From Gp6-AA40 sp963772955 (GTDB lineage: Bacteria > Acidobacteriota > Vicinamibacteria > Vicinamibacterales > UBA2999), in contig CAVYZF010000004.1 in the NCBI GenBank assembly GCA_963772955.1, forward strand, positions 372,001 to 436,000: a stretch of 64,000 bases of DNA, in the 5' to 3' direction. Below, one piece after another: positions 18,959 to 28,745 of the stretch. A program made the translations under genes and the position numbers. Numbering within the stretch: position 1 is the first letter of the stretch; each line of letters begins with the position of its first letter. Below the pieces are notes generated by a model. The model was not told the DNA's origin, ran no database searches, and saw only the letters and a list, made by a program, of their open reading frames with translations.

Positions 18959-21900
18959 TCAATTCAGCTGGACCGAGATCAACTTCGACACTCCCGGCTC
19001 CTCCATCGTGACGCCGTAGAGCCGGTTGGCGATCTCCATGGTCTGGCGATTGTGCGTGATGAGGATGAACTGCGTCCGGTCGAGCATGCTTCGCAGCATC
19101 TCCACGAACCGGTGCACATTGGCGTCGTCGAGCGGCGCGTCGATTTCGTCCAGCAGGCAGAACGGGCTCGGCTTGTACTTGAAGATGGCGAACATCAGCG
19201 CAATCGCCGTCAAGGCCTTCTCGCCACCCGAGAGCAGCATCACGCTCTGCAGCCGCTTGCCTGGAGGCGAAGCGACGATGTCGATCCCGCTCTCGAGCGG
19301 ATCGTTCTCGTCGAGCAACGCAAGCCCCGCGCGCCCGCCGCCGAACAACGTGCTGAACGTGACCTGAAAATTGGCCTGGATCGCCACGAATGCCTCGGTG
19401 AACCGGGCTTTGGTCGTCTCATCGATGCGTGCGATCGCTTCGGAGGTCTGCGCAATCGAGTCGACGAGATCGCGCCGCTGCGTCGTGAGGAACACATGCC
19501 GGCCCTCGAGCTCGTCGAACTGCTCGATCGCCATCATGTTGACCGGCCCGAGCCGATCGATCTTGGCCTTGAGGCGGGCGATGGCTTCCTCGGCCGTCAT
19601 CGTGGTCGGCGCATCGAGCGGCGCAGCCTCTACCGCGGGCGCGGCCTGCGCGTCGGCCGATGCGGCGACGCTGTCCTCGTCGGCTTCTGGATCGGGCTCT
19701 TCGGCGGAAATCGCTGCCGCGTCCGGCGTCGCCTGACCACTCCGCTCCATCTCTTCGACCTGCGCGAGCACTTCGTCGAGCGTGTTCTGGACAGCATCCA
19801 CACACGTCTGCGCGAGATGCGTCAGATCGCTTTCGGCCGTCGCACGAGCCACTTCCAGATCGCTCGCCTCGACGCGGATGTCCTCGAGCGTCCGACGAGC
19901 CTGTCGAATCGCCACCTCCTGTTCGTCGACGCGCGCGCGCAACGCCGAGGCGGCGTCATCAGCCTCGCGCAGGGTGCCGCGCATTGACTCGAGCGCGATC
20001 ACGTCCTCATCGAGCGCCTTCTCACCGGATGCGATCGCCGCGATCAGCGCTTCGCGCCGGCTGTGAGTCTGCTGCTGCTCGGAAATCCTCGTTGCAATCC
20101 TCAGCTCGAGTTCGCGTCCGCCCTCTTCGAGGCGAAGCACCTCGGCGCCGACGGCAGCCGCACGCTCGACCAGTGCGGCGTGCGACGCACGCGCCTCGGC
20201 CGCGCGCGTCGCGAGCGACGTCACGGTCTCACGCGCGGCGGCCAGCCGCCGCTGCGCCTCGCCAAAATCCTCCTCGATGACTCGCTGTTCCTCCGCGAGC
20301 TTCGCCATGGACACTTCCGCGTCCGCCCGACGCGTCTCGAGCGCCGCTCGCTCCTCTTCGGCGCGACGCCGCTCCATCGCCACGACGTCCGTCTTGCGGG
20401 ACAGGCGCAGTCGATCGTCTGCGGCGCGTGCGAGCTGCGCGTCGTGCGCGACGAGCGCCTTTTCCTGAACGTGCTCCTCGTCCTGGAGCAAACCGATCGC
20501 GCTGGTGACTTCGACGATGCGCGCGTCGAGGCTGGCGACGTCGGCTCCCAATCGCGCCAACATCTCGCGATCGCGCTCGACCCGCTCGCGCAGCTCCTTG
20601 ATCTCGCGCCGGGTCGCAAGGATTCCGCGCGACTCGACTTTCGCACCGCCGGCCACCAGATGGGGGCCGCGAAACACGTCCCCCTCGATGGTGGCGATAG
20701 GCGCAACGGTCTCGTGAGAGAAGGTGACTGCCTGCTCGAAGCTCTCGGCGACGTACGCCTCAGGGATCACTTTCAGAATGGTCGCTGCGTGCGGACCGCT
20801 GACGCGCAGGACATCCGACACCGGCACGATTCCCGGCGCGTGAAGCGCGTTGCTGGGATAGTAGCCGTTGGATCCAGGCTCGACGACGACAAACCCGCAA
20901 CGGCCTGCGTCCTCCTGCCGAACAAGGGACAAGCCCGCAGCCGCCTGATCGTGCCGCTCGACAATCACATGCTGAAGCAGATCGCCCAGACACGCTTCGA
21001 CCGCGCGCTCGTATCGGCTGTCGACCTCAAGGAAGTCCGCGACCGCGCCCTGCTGACCGACGTGACCGTTCGCCTGTACCAACACCATCCGCGCGGCATC
21101 GCCGAAATCGGCGCGACTGGCGGCCAGCTCCTCCAGCGACGCGAGCCGGCCCTCGAACGCCGCCAGCTCCTGTTCTCGTGTACGCAGGTCGCGTGTACGT
21201 TCTTCGTGCTCGCTCCTCGATATCCCGAGCTGCGTCCGGCGCTCGGACAACTGCTGACTGATTCGCTCGAGCGCGGCCTTCGACTGCGCATGCGCGTCCG
21301 ATGCCGCGGCGCGGTCCGCCTCCACCTTGTCGCCCTCGCGTCGCACGTCGTGCTGTTCGACGTCCAGGCGCGCCAACTGCTCGCCGACACGCTCGTGTTG
21401 CGTGGCGGTGTGCTCCATCACATGGCGCACCGTCGTCGTCGCATTCGACGACCGGAAGAGATCGCTGCGGATCTCCTCGACACGGCCCTCGAGTCCTTCG
21501 ATCTGTGATTGCGCCTGCGCGTGCTCCGCGCTGGCGGATGCCATCACCTCCCCGGCTTCGTCTCTCGTGCGCTCGATCTCAACCGCGGCTGCACGTCGCA
21601 CGTCGAGGGCCAGACGCGCAGGCTCGCGGCGCGCCTCGAGCTCCTCGATCTCGGCGGCGATGTCCCGTCCACGGCCGTCCAGCATCTCAACCTGCTGACG
21701 GTTGAACTCCTGTTGCTGCTGACGAAGGTTGCTGTCGAGCTCGCGGGCGTGTGCGTCCTCGCGGATCTGTGCGGAGTGCGCTTCGGCCTCTGCCTGCTCG
21801 ATGCGCAAGCGCGCGATGTTCGCTTCGACTTCCGCGAGATGCGCGTGAGCCGCAGACTCGCGTTCTCTCGCGAGCGACAACGTCCCGCGAGCCGATTCGA

Positions 21901-22741
21901 TCGCGCCGGCGAGGTCGCGATACCGTCGCGCAAAGAGCACCTTCTCCCAGCGCCGATACTCCTCGCGCAAGCGGCCGTAGCGTCGCGCCTTTGCCGCCTG
22001 TCGTTTCAACGCGCCGCGCTGTTTCTCGACTTCGAACACGATGTCGTCAATGCGCGTGAGGTTCTGCTGGGCAGCTTCGAGCTTCAACTCCGCTGCACGT
22101 CGGCGCGAGCGGTACTTCGTGATTCCGGCGGCTTCTTCAATCAGCTGACGCCGGTCCGTGGGGCGCGAGCTGAGGATCATCCCGATCTTGCCCTGCTCGA
22201 TGATCGAGTACGCCTTGGCGCCGAGTCCTGTATCCATCAGGAGCTCGTGCACATCGCGGAGCCGGCACACCGCGCCGTCGATCAGGTACTCGCTCTCTCC
22301 AGACCGGTACAGACGCCGCGTGACCTCGACATCGCGCGTGAACACGTCGACCATGTCTGCGAGTGACGCATGCCCGTTTCCATTCGCGCCCTCGTGACCG
22401 TTGCCGTTCTCGTGCGCCGCGCGAAATTCTTCGAGCGCTGGAACGTCGGCAGCCGGCGTTGCGGCGGTCGGCGGCGCGGGGAGCCCGCCAAGACGCAGGC
22501 GAACTTCCGCGGTCGCCCCCGGCTTTCGGGCGTCGCTGCCGTTGAAGATGACATCCTCCATCTTGTCGCCGCGAAGGCTCTTGGCGCTCTGCTCGCCCAG
22601 GACCCACGTGATGGCGTCGGCGACATTGCTCTTGCCGCACCCGTTGGGCCCAACAATGGCAGTGACGCCATGATCGAAGGAAAGCTCCGACCGATCGGAG
22701 AAGGACTTGAAACCAGAGATTTCGAGACGCTCGAGACGCAT
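18959..22741 (-). CDS. smc: Chromosome segregation protein SMC
   Basis: 1260 residues from ATG 22741, which follows AAGGGG and opens MRLERLEISGFKSF; a longer frame adds 14 unconserved residues. Walker A GPNGCGKSN lies near residue 32; a first coiled coil, a hinge (about 500-660, with LGDLLQHVIVERHDQA) and a second coiled coil follow; the C-terminal head has the signature LLSGGEKALTAIAL and Walker B FCLLDEIDAPLDD. There is a Gly/Asn/His-rich insert (NGNGHEGANGNGH) near residue 110 in the N-terminal head. SMC with ScpAB organises and segregates chromosomes; scpA and scpB are not in this window. Confidence 0.94.
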   Translation of the reverse strand: MRLERLEISGFKSFSDRSELSFDHGVTAIVGPNGCGKSNVADAITWVLGEQSAKSLRGDKMEDVIFNGSDARKPGATAEVRLRLGGLPAPPTAATPAADVPALEEFRAAHENGNGHEGANGNGHASLADMVDVFTRDVEVTRRLYRSGESEYLIDGAVCRLRDVHELLMDTGLGAKAYSIIEQGKIGMILSSRPTDRRQLIEEAAGITKYRSRRRAAELKLEAAQQNLTRIDDIVFEVEKQRGALKRQAAKARRYGRLREEYRRWEKVLFARRYRDLAGAIESARGTLSLARERESAAHAHLAEVEANIARLRIEQAEAEAHSAQIREDAHARELDSNLRQQQQEFNRQQVEMLDGRGRDIAAEIEELEARREPARLALDVRRAAAVEIERTRDEAGEVMASASAEHAQAQSQIEGLEGRVEEIRSDLFRSSNATTTVRHVMEHTATQHERVGEQLARLDVEQHDVRREGDKVEADRAAASDAHAQSKAALERISQQLSERRTQLGISRSEHEERTRDLRTREQELAAFEGRLASLEELAASRADFGDAARMVLVQANGHVGQQGAVADFLEVDSRYERAVEACLGDLLQHVIVERHDQAAAGLSLVRQEDAGRCGFVVVEPGSNGYYPSNALHAPGIVPVSDVLRVSGPHAATILKVIPEAYVAESFEQAVTFSHETVAPIATIEGDVFRGPHLVAGGAKVESRGILATRREIKELRERVERDREMLARLGADVASLDARIVEVTSAIGLLQDEEHVQEKALVAHDAQLARAADDRLRLSRKTDVVAMERRRAEEERAALETRRADAEVSMAKLAEEQRVIEEDFGEAQRRLAAARETVTSLATRAAEARASHAALVERAAAVGAEVLRLEEGGRELELRIATRISEQQQTHSRREALIAAIASGEKALDEDVIALESMRGTLREADDAASALRARVDEQEVAIRQARRTLEDIRVEASDLEVARATAESDLTHLAQTCVDAVQNTLDEVLAQVEEMERSGQATPDAAAISAEEPDPEADEDSVAASADAQAAPAVEAAPLDAPTTMTAEEAIARLKAKIDRLGPVNMMAIEQFDELEGRHVFLTTQRRDLVDSIAQTSEAIARIDETTKARFTEAFVAIQANFQVTFSTLFGGGRAGLALLDENDPLESGIDIVASPPGKRLQSVMLLSGGEKALTAIALMFAIFKYKPSPFCLLDEIDAPLDDANVHRFVEMLRSMLDRTQFILITHNRQTMEIANRLYGVTMEEPGVSKLISVQLN

Positions 22742-22854
22742 TACTGCCCCTTGCTTACATGACAGACTGAACCCGGCCGGCACGTTGGGACACGGACCGC
22801 GGGCGGCTGCTGGACGAAAGCGAGCCGAAACGGTGGGAGTCTAGCAGGGCCTAG

Positions 22855-22981
22855 CTATTGTGGCAAGACGTAAGTCCTACCACAATATTTTGGGCTAGGC
22901 GACCAATCTTCAACAACTTCCACACTCCAGGTTCCAGCCCCCGATATATAAGAAATCGGGAAGTTGGAGCTTGGGAATTAG
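22855..22981. repeat. Hairpins and inverted heptamer array in the smc-ctpA spacer
   Basis: A hairpin TATTGTGG ... CCACAATA with inner GAC/GTC arms (about 22856-22887) is followed by TTTT on the plus strand. Then come 7-base units ACTTCCA, CACTCCA, GGTTCCA (22916-22936), a CCCGAT/ATCGGG hairpin (22940-22960), and the inverse units GGAAGTT, GGAGCTT, GGGAATT (22959-22979). The spacer holds no gene. Confidence 0.6.
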
Positions 22982-22984
22982 CCG

Positions 22985-24625
22985 TCAGCGGGCAGCAACC
23001 CGACGACCGCTGTTGCTCTGTCGACTCATGTTGAGCAACTGCTGCGCTTCGGGGAACAGCGTCAGGGCGAACTGCAGCTGCGGGTCGTAGCGCGCCAGGT
23101 TCTTGTAGGCTGCCGCGATGCCGAACAGATCGACGTCGATCTCGCGGTGGATCATCGCCTTGATGAACACGAGGTCGGTGTTCCACGCCATCTCGTCGAA
23201 GGGAATCGGCGACTGCTGCACCAGCTTCTTGAACTCGGCGAGCATCTCGTCGGTGACCTCGAAGTCCGGTGCCAGCTCACGAACCTGTCCGGCCCGCCGG
23301 CTGACGCGCGTGTCGCCCCTGCGCGTGAACTGCTGCGCGTAGGTGTCGAACAGGTTCCGCGCCGCAATCGTGCGCCCGAACCGCGTCGGGTTGAATCCAT
23401 CCGACGGTCCGTCGTACCGGCGATCCGGCTCGATGCCACCGCCGCTGTACACCTTGCGTCCCGCATCCGTGTACTTCAGATCGTCAGCCTTGTGGACCTT
23501 ATTGCCGTCCTGCTCACGCCACGTGTAGGTCAGGTACTCGTCGAAGCCCACATCCCACGGCCGCTGAATCAATCGACCGCTCGGCGTGTAGTAACGCGCG
23601 GTGGTGATGGCCGCACCGGCACCCTCGGCCACGCGATACACCGACTGCACGAGCGCCTTACCGAACGTGGTCTCACCAACGATCAGCGAGCGGTCATGAT
23701 CTTGAAGCGCGCCCGACACAATCTCCGACGCGCTCGCGCTGCTGCGATTGACCAGCGTAATCATCGGCACGCGCAGGTAATCGCTCTGTTCCGTCGCGCG
23801 ATAGTCCTGATCGGAGTTCGCTACGCGACCGCGCGTGTAGACGATCAGATCGCCCTTCGGGAGGAATCGATTCGACACGCGAATCGCCTGATCGAGTGCG
23901 CCGCCGGGATTGCCGCGCAGATCGAACACGAGCTTCTGCATTCCCTGCTTCGTGAGCCCCTCGAGCGCTTTGCCAAGCTCTTGATCGGTGTTCTCGCCGA
24001 AGTCCTGCAGCTTGATGTAGCCGGTCGTCGCATCGAGCATCACCGCCGCGGGCACCGTCGGGATATGGACTTCGTCTCGTGTCACCGCGAGATCGATCAG
24101 TCCGTCATAGCCGGCGCGGCGAATGGAGATGTTGACCGACGACTGCTTGGGTCCGCGCAGACGGCCGACCGCCTGCTCGCTCGTCCACCCCTTGGCGTCC
24201 TCGCCTTCGATCTTCGCGATCACATCACCGCGTCGCAGACCCTTCTGGTGCGCCGGTGATCCTTCGAACACGCTGAACACCGTGACGTCACCCTCGACGA
24301 CATTGATGGTGATGCCGAGGCCGTAGTAGCGACCTTCCTGCCGCTCGCGCATCTGCGCGAAGCTGCGCGGATCCATGAAGCTCGAATGCGGATCGAGCGT
24401 CTGCAGCAACCCGCTGATGGCGCTATAGACCAGGCGGTCCGACTCGTATTCGCCGACGTAGTTGTCCTCGATGGCACCGAGGGCAGACGTGAAAACCTTG
24501 TACCGGTCAGGGATCTGGTCCTGGGCGACGAGGGCGCTGCGACCCCAGAACCCGCCTGCAACGGCACAAAAGATAATAACGAGCCCACCGAAGGTCAGAA
24601 AACGAGAGCTGCGCATCACAGGCAT
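22985..24625 (-). CDS. C-terminal processing peptidase, S41 family with PDZ domain
   Basis: 546 residues. An N-terminal membrane anchor (LTFGGLVIIFCAVAGGFWG), a helical region, a PDZ domain at about 95-180 (GLGITINVVEGDVTVFSVFEG) and the S41 core. The catalytic serine lies in NRSSASASEIVSGAL near residue 298 and the lysine in GETTFGKALVQS near 322; FDLRGNPGGALD is the conserved core strand. The ~150-residue C-terminal extension is longer than in CtpA. Such peptidases trim periplasmic proteins. It is transcribed toward smc. ATG at 24625 or 24616. Confidence 0.88.
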   Translation of the reverse strand: MPVMRSSRFLTFGGLVIIFCAVAGGFWGRSALVAQDQIPDRYKVFTSALGAIEDNYVGEYESDRLVYSAISGLLQTLDPHSSFMDPRSFAQMRERQEGRYYGLGITINVVEGDVTVFSVFEGSPAHQKGLRRGDVIAKIEGEDAKGWTSEQAVGRLRGPKQSSVNISIRRAGYDGLIDLAVTRDEVHIPTVPAAVMLDATTGYIKLQDFGENTDQELGKALEGLTKQGMQKLVFDLRGNPGGALDQAIRVSNRFLPKGDLIVYTRGRVANSDQDYRATEQSDYLRVPMITLVNRSSASASEIVSGALQDHDRSLIVGETTFGKALVQSVYRVAEGAGAAITTARYYTPSGRLIQRPWDVGFDEYLTYTWREQDGNKVHKADDLKYTDAGRKVYSGGGIEPDRRYDGPSDGFNPTRFGRTIAARNLFDTYAQQFTRRGDTRVSRRAGQVRELAPDFEVTDEMLAEFKKLVQQSPIPFDEMAWNTDLVFIKAMIHREIDVDLFGIAAAYKNLARYDPQLQFALTLFPEAQQLLNMSRQSNSGRRVAAR

Positions 24626-24651
24626 ATTACAAGCAAATGTACACCCTCACC

Positions 24652-24681
24652 TTGACCCCGTCCAGACCGGATTTCTATAAT
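24652..24681 (+). promoter_or_regulatory. Sigma-70 promoter of tatA-tatC
   Basis: TTGACC (24652-24657) and a perfect TATAAT (24676-24681) are 18 bases apart, 72 bases before the tatA start and divergent from the S41 peptidase gene. In the leader, GGCTCCAA and TTGGAG(T)GCC can pair (about 24727-24751), placing the GGAG Shine-Dalgarno in a stem. Confidence 0.75.
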
Positions 24682-24752
24682 CCTATGAAGCATTTGCAGG
24701 GAGCGATAATCCTGTGAAGCAGCGCCGGCTCCAAGGCCGGTTGGAGTGCCTT

Positions 24753-25073
24753 ATGTTTGGTTCTATTGGAATGCCCGAGCTGGTCATTATTCTGGTGATC
24801 GCTTTGATCATCTTTGGCCCGCGCAAATTGCCCGAGCTCGGACGTTCGCTGGGCAAGAGCCTCGGCGAGTTCAAGCGCGCCTCGAACGAGCTGCGCAACA
24901 CGCTCGAAGAAGAGGTCAGGGTCGAGGAACAGAAGGAACAGAAAGCCAAGCTGCAGGCCGAGCAGGCTTCCGCACTGGCGGCCAGCGCGCAGCCGATCAC
25001 ACCGGGGTCGACCGTGACCACGGAATCCGCTGAACCAACCATCAGCCGCACGAACACCGGCACGTCCGCCTAG
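24753..25073 (+). CDS. tatA: Sec-independent protein translocase TatA/TatB
   Basis: 106 residues from ATG 24753. MFGSIGMPELVIILVIALIIFGPRKLPELG (residues 1-30) gives the short N-terminal membrane helix, FGP hinge and amphipathic helix, followed by an acidic/polar tail. It forms the pore-lining or receptor subunit of the twin-arginine translocon. Only one TatA/B-type gene is present, next to tatC, so it may serve both roles. The longer frame from 24714 is rejected because GGAG precedes 24753 and the family starts there. Confidence 0.9.
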   Translation: MFGSIGMPELVIILVIALIIFGPRKLPELGRSLGKSLGEFKRASNELRNTLEEEVRVEEQKEQKAKLQAEQASALAASAQPITPGSTVTTESAEPTISRTNTGTSA

Positions 25074-25081
25074 GTCGTCCA

Positions 25082-25906
25082 ATGGCACTCGTGCCGTTTC
25101 CGAAGAAGTCGACATCGTCGGATCCCGACGATGACGATTGGGAGGACGACGACTCCGAATCCGCCCAGGGGAAGATGTCCTTCCTCGACCACCTGGACGA
25201 GCTGAGAAACCGGATCATCTACTCGCTCGTCGCGGTGCTCGTGGGGCTTGGCATCGCGCTGTTTTTCATGGGCCCGCTCTTCCAGTTCATCTTCCAACCG
25301 ATGCAGGCGCTGCTGCCTGCCGGCCAGACGCTCATCTACACGGACCCGAGCGAAGCCTTCTTCCTTCAAATCAAGATCGCGCTGATGGCCGGGCTCATCC
25401 TGGCGTCGCCGGTCGTTGCCTCGCAGCTCTGGCTCTTCATCGCACCAGGGCTCTACGCAAACGAGAAGAAACTGGCCATCCCCTTCGTCGTGATGTCGTC
25501 GACGTTGTTCGTCGCCGGTGCTGCCTTCTCGCACTATCTTGTGTTTCCGATCGTCTGGAGATTCTTCGTCAGCTTCACCAACGATTTCCTGACGTTCATG
25601 CCCAGGGTGGAGCCGGCGTTCTCCATGTATCTCAGGCTGGTCCTCGCCCTCGGCATCACGTTCCAACTGCCGACCCTTGTGCTGTTCCTGGCCCGGCTTG
25701 GTATCGTCACGCCTCGCTTGATGATCCGCCACTTCAAGTTCGCCGTGCTGCTCATCGTCATCGCCTCAGCCGTGCTCTCGCCGGATGGCGGCGGTGTCGG
25801 CATGCTGGCGATGGGCGGACCCGTGATCGTCCTGTATATCCTCAGCATCGGTCTCGCCTGGATATTCGGGAAGAAGCGAACCAAGCAGATCGAAGAAGCG
25901 TCGTAG
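25082..25906 (+). CDS. tatC: Sec-independent protein translocase TatC
   Basis: 274 residues, six predicted membrane spans. The N-terminal block SFLDHLDELRNRI and the periplasmic-loop glutamate in TDPSEAFFLQIK are the signal-peptide-binding hallmarks of TatC. An acidic N-terminal extension (DPDDDDWEDDDSES) precedes the core. It is the receptor for twin-arginine signal peptides in the inner membrane. Nine bases after tatA, so co-transcribed. Confidence 0.93.
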   Translation: MALVPFPKKSTSSDPDDDDWEDDDSESAQGKMSFLDHLDELRNRIIYSLVAVLVGLGIALFFMGPLFQFIFQPMQALLPAGQTLIYTDPSEAFFLQIKIALMAGLILASPVVASQLWLFIAPGLYANEKKLAIPFVVMSSTLFVAGAAFSHYLVFPIVWRFFVSFTNDFLTFMPRVEPAFSMYLRLVLALGITFQLPTLVLFLARLGIVTPRLMIRHFKFAVLLIVIASAVLSPDGGGVGMLAMGGPVIVLYILSIGLAWIFGKKRTKQIEEAS

Positions 25907-25925
25907 TTCGACGATCGTCGACAAC

Positions 25926-26837
25926 GTGGCGCCAGGGAACTCACGACCCAGTGAAGTGGATCGGCTCATCGCCGATCTCGAGTCATCCGATCCGATTCGG
26001 CGTGACGCGTCGGTCGCACGCCTGCGCGTCATCGGTCCGCGCGCCTTTCCCCGGTTAGCAAAGTTCATCGACTCGTCCGGCGCGTCGAGCGCGCGCGCAC
26101 TCGCCATCAGCGCGCTCGAGGGCCTCGAAGATCCCCACGCCGTGGAGATCGCGGTCGCAGCGCTCGGTGCAACCGACATCGAGACTGTCGCTGCCGCGCT
26201 GAATGTGCTGCGCAGTTGGGTTCCGCGTGAAACCGGCACGCGCCTCCTCGAGGTGATCACGGCGATCGCGGTGGATCACGAGCGCGATGCGCGTGTTCGT
26301 GTCGCCGCGCTCGATGCGCTTTCTGACCTCCCCGATGACCTGCTTGGTCCGATTCGCAAGCAGGCGCCGCCGCCGGAAGCTGGCGGACCACCACTCGACA
26401 ACCCTGTGGCCGCGCGCGACTGGGTCGAGACCCATGGCGGTCGCGCCACGCTCGCAACGCTGCACGATGCGATCAAGTCATTTCGCGATGCAGAGGGCCG
26501 GGCGGAGACGAGCGGTGAGCGAAGCGAGTGGCTCCGGGCCCGCGGCGTCGCGCATCACATACTGGCGAACCGAGGGAGCCGCCTCGCGCTGTATGACGCG
26601 CGCGAAACGTTCAGCACGGCGAAGGACCCGCTGCCGCCAGGATTCGTCGAAGCGATGGCGAGTCTTGGCGATGCGAGCGGCCTCGAGCCACTCGCGCGCG
26701 CATGGTCGGCAACGCGAGACGCCAGATGGCGTGCTCAATTGTCAGAAGCTGCGCAACGGATTGTGACTCGTTCGAAGCTGGGCGGGCGTAGTGCTATCGT
26801 GAAAGGTATCCGCGCACACTGGGTAGGGTTCATTTAG
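25926..26837 (+). CDS. HEAT-repeat-like protein
   Basis: 303 residues from GTG 25926. The first ~140 residues are helical pairs of HEAT type (DPIRRDASVARLRVIGPRAFP, RALAISALEGLEDP, DARVRVAALDALSDLPDDL). The C-terminal half is helical without a recognisable family. No signal peptide or catalytic motif is visible, so it is probably a cytoplasmic scaffold. It follows tatC by 19 bases and may share the tat transcript; a function in export is possible but unsupported. Convergent with the next gene, with 2 bases between them. Confidence 0.6.
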   Translation: MAPGNSRPSEVDRLIADLESSDPIRRDASVARLRVIGPRAFPRLAKFIDSSGASSARALAISALEGLEDPHAVEIAVAALGATDIETVAAALNVLRSWVPRETGTRLLEVITAIAVDHERDARVRVAALDALSDLPDDLLGPIRKQAPPPEAGGPPLDNPVAARDWVETHGGRATLATLHDAIKSFRDAEGRAETSGERSEWLRARGVAHHILANRGSRLALYDARETFSTAKDPLPPGFVEAMASLGDASGLEPLARAWSATRDARWRAQLSEAAQRIVTRSKLGGRSAIVKGIRAHWVGFI

Positions 26838-26839
26838 CC

Positions 26840-27277
26840 CTACTTATCCACACGCAACGCACGCGTGGCGAACGACTGTCCGTCGACGAGAATCTCGACC
26901 GAGTAGTCGCCGGGAGGAAATCCACTGGAATTCTGAATATGGAACTCGGTTGCCGCGTGGTCTCGGTAGCTGACGTTCTTCGTCTCCTCGCTCACGAGGC
27001 GCCCAGAAAACCGCCACCGCGCCCCGATGGTGCCGCTGCCAGGACCATCGGTCAGCACCGAGGCGAACATCGTGTCGTCGGGCTTGAACCGCGTGGTGTG
27101 GTTGCCGACGCTCTTATCCGAGTTCAACGACTTGCCCGTCTGAATCGTCGTCACACGAAGCGGTCCACTCGGCCGGCATCCAGCGGCGACGAGTCCCGAC
27201 ACGATGAGCGCCGTCGCAATGATCAGGGTTCTTGTCAGCGTCCTTCCCACGTTGCCCTTTGAGCTTTGACCTTTCAC
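26840..27277 (-). CDS. Putative lipoprotein of unknown function
   Basis: 145 residues from GTG 27277. A hydrophobic segment (LIIATALIVSGLVAAGC) ends in a lipobox with cysteine near residue 34. The rest is a small beta-rich domain (GTIGARWRFSGRLV, FPPGDYSVEILVDGQ) resembling an Ig-like or surface beta-sandwich. The first residues (KGQSSKG) are translated from a heptamer-like stretch at 27254-27281, and a GTG at 27250 is an alternative start. No family is recognised. It follows proS by 8 bases on the same strand. Confidence 0.55.
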   Translation of the reverse strand: MKGQSSKGNVGRTLTRTLIIATALIVSGLVAAGCRPSGPLRVTTIQTGKSLNSDKSVGNHTTRFKPDDTMFASVLTDGPGSGTIGARWRFSGRLVSEETKNVSYRDHAATEFHIQNSSGFPPGDYSVEILVDGQSFATRALRVDK

Positions 27278-27285
27278 ACTTCTGA

Positions 27286-28740
27286 TTAGTATGACTTAGC
27301 GAACCACGCGTGCACCGTTGCATCGGCGTCACACTTCAGGCACGTCTTCCCAGCCGCAGTCGTCCCGGTGAACGGAATGTTTCGAATCGTCGCCTGCGTC
27401 TCGGCCTTGATCTGCGCTTCGCAGGTGGCGGAGCCGCACCACGGAGACACGACGAAGCCGGGACGTCCTTCCATGATCTGCTTGAACTCGTCGTACGAGT
27501 CGGTCTGCGTCGTGTGTTCGTCTCGAAATGCGACCGCGCGGGCAAAGAGCGCCTGCTGAATCGAGTCCAGCATTCCGACCACGTGCGTGGCGAGCCCCTC
27601 CATCGGCGCCGACGACTTTTCGCGCGTATCGCGGCGGGCAAGCATGACCTGCGACTTCTCGATGTCCTTCGGTCCGATCTCGAGACGAAGCGGCACACCG
27701 CGCAACTCCCACTCGTTGTACTTCCAGCCGGGCGTCTGCGTATCGCGGTCATCGAGCATCACGCGGACGCCGCTGGCGACGAGGTCGTCACGGATCGCCT
27801 GCGCGCGCGGAAGCACGGTCTCCTTCCAGTTGCCTCTCGGAATCGGAATGATGACGACCTGATACGGCGCAATCCGGGGCGGCAGGATCAACCCACCATC
27901 ATCGCCGTGCGTCATGATGACGCCACCGATCATGCGGGTAGAAACCCCCCACGATGTTCCGTAGACGTACTGCACCGACTTGTCCCGCGCCTGGAACTTG
28001 ATGTCGAACACCCTGGCGAAGTTCTGACCGAGGTTGTGAGAGGTGCCCGCTTGAAGCGCGCGACCGTCGCGCATCAGCGCTTCGATCGAATACGTCCGGT
28101 CGGCGCCGGCGAACTTCTCGCTCTCCGTCTTCTGTCCGTCGACGACCGGCATCGCGAGTTCAGTCTGCGCGAAGTCCTTGTAGACGGCGAGCATCTTCTG
28201 CGTTTCCGCTTCGGCTTCTTCAGCGGTCTCGTGCGCCGTGTGACCTTCCTGCCAGAGAAACTCCGTCGTGCGAAGGAAGAGCCGCGTCACCTTCTCCCAC
28301 CGCACCACATTCGCCCACTGGTTGATCAGGATTGGGAGATCGCGCCACGACTGCACCCACTTCGCGTACATCGTCCCGATGATCGTCTCCGACGTGGGAC
28401 GCACGACGAGCCGCTCCTCGAGCACCTCGTTCCCGCCCTGTGTGACCCATGCGACCTGGGGCGCAAAGCCCGCGACGTGCTCCGTCTCTTTCATCAACAG
28501 GCTTTCCGGGATGAACAGTGGAAAGTACGCGTTGACGTGGCCCGTCGCCTTGAAACGCTTGTCGAGCCCCTGCTGCATCAGTTCCCAGATCGCGTAGCCG
28601 TAGGGACGGATCACCATGCAGCCCTTGACCGGCGAGTAGTCGGCCAGCTCGGCGCGTCGAACGACGTCGATGTACCAGCGACCGAAGTCCTGTGACTGCG
28701 GCGTGATCTCGGTTGGAAGATCTGGGATCTCTGAAGACAT
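27286..28740 (-). CDS. proS: Proline--tRNA ligase, archaeal/eukaryotic type
   Basis: 484 residues. Class II core with LVVRPTSETIIG and TSWGVSTRMIGG, anticodon domain, and a C-terminal zinc-type domain with two cysteine pairs (CGSATC and CLKC), ending in Ser-Tyr (KSY). This is the shorter ProRS type without the editing insertion of E. coli ProS. It charges tRNA-Pro. ATG 28740 is preceded by an inverted heptamer array. Confidence 0.93.
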   Translation of the reverse strand: MSSEIPDLPTEITPQSQDFGRWYIDVVRRAELADYSPVKGCMVIRPYGYAIWELMQQGLDKRFKATGHVNAYFPLFIPESLLMKETEHVAGFAPQVAWVTQGGNEVLEERLVVRPTSETIIGTMYAKWVQSWRDLPILINQWANVVRWEKVTRLFLRTTEFLWQEGHTAHETAEEAEAETQKMLAVYKDFAQTELAMPVVDGQKTESEKFAGADRTYSIEALMRDGRALQAGTSHNLGQNFARVFDIKFQARDKSVQYVYGTSWGVSTRMIGGVIMTHGDDGGLILPPRIAPYQVVIIPIPRGNWKETVLPRAQAIRDDLVASGVRVMLDDRDTQTPGWKYNEWELRGVPLRLEIGPKDIEKSQVMLARRDTREKSSAPMEGLATHVVGMLDSIQQALFARAVAFRDEHTTQTDSYDEFKQIMEGRPGFVVSPWCGSATCEAQIKAETQATIRNIPFTGTTAAGKTCLKCDADATVHAWFAKSY

Positions 28741-28745
28741 GCGAT

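Noticed and set aside
27310..28695. 461-codon plus-strand frame opposite proS
   Set aside because: Arg/His/Leu-rich shadow of proS without motifs; proS is complete and conserved.
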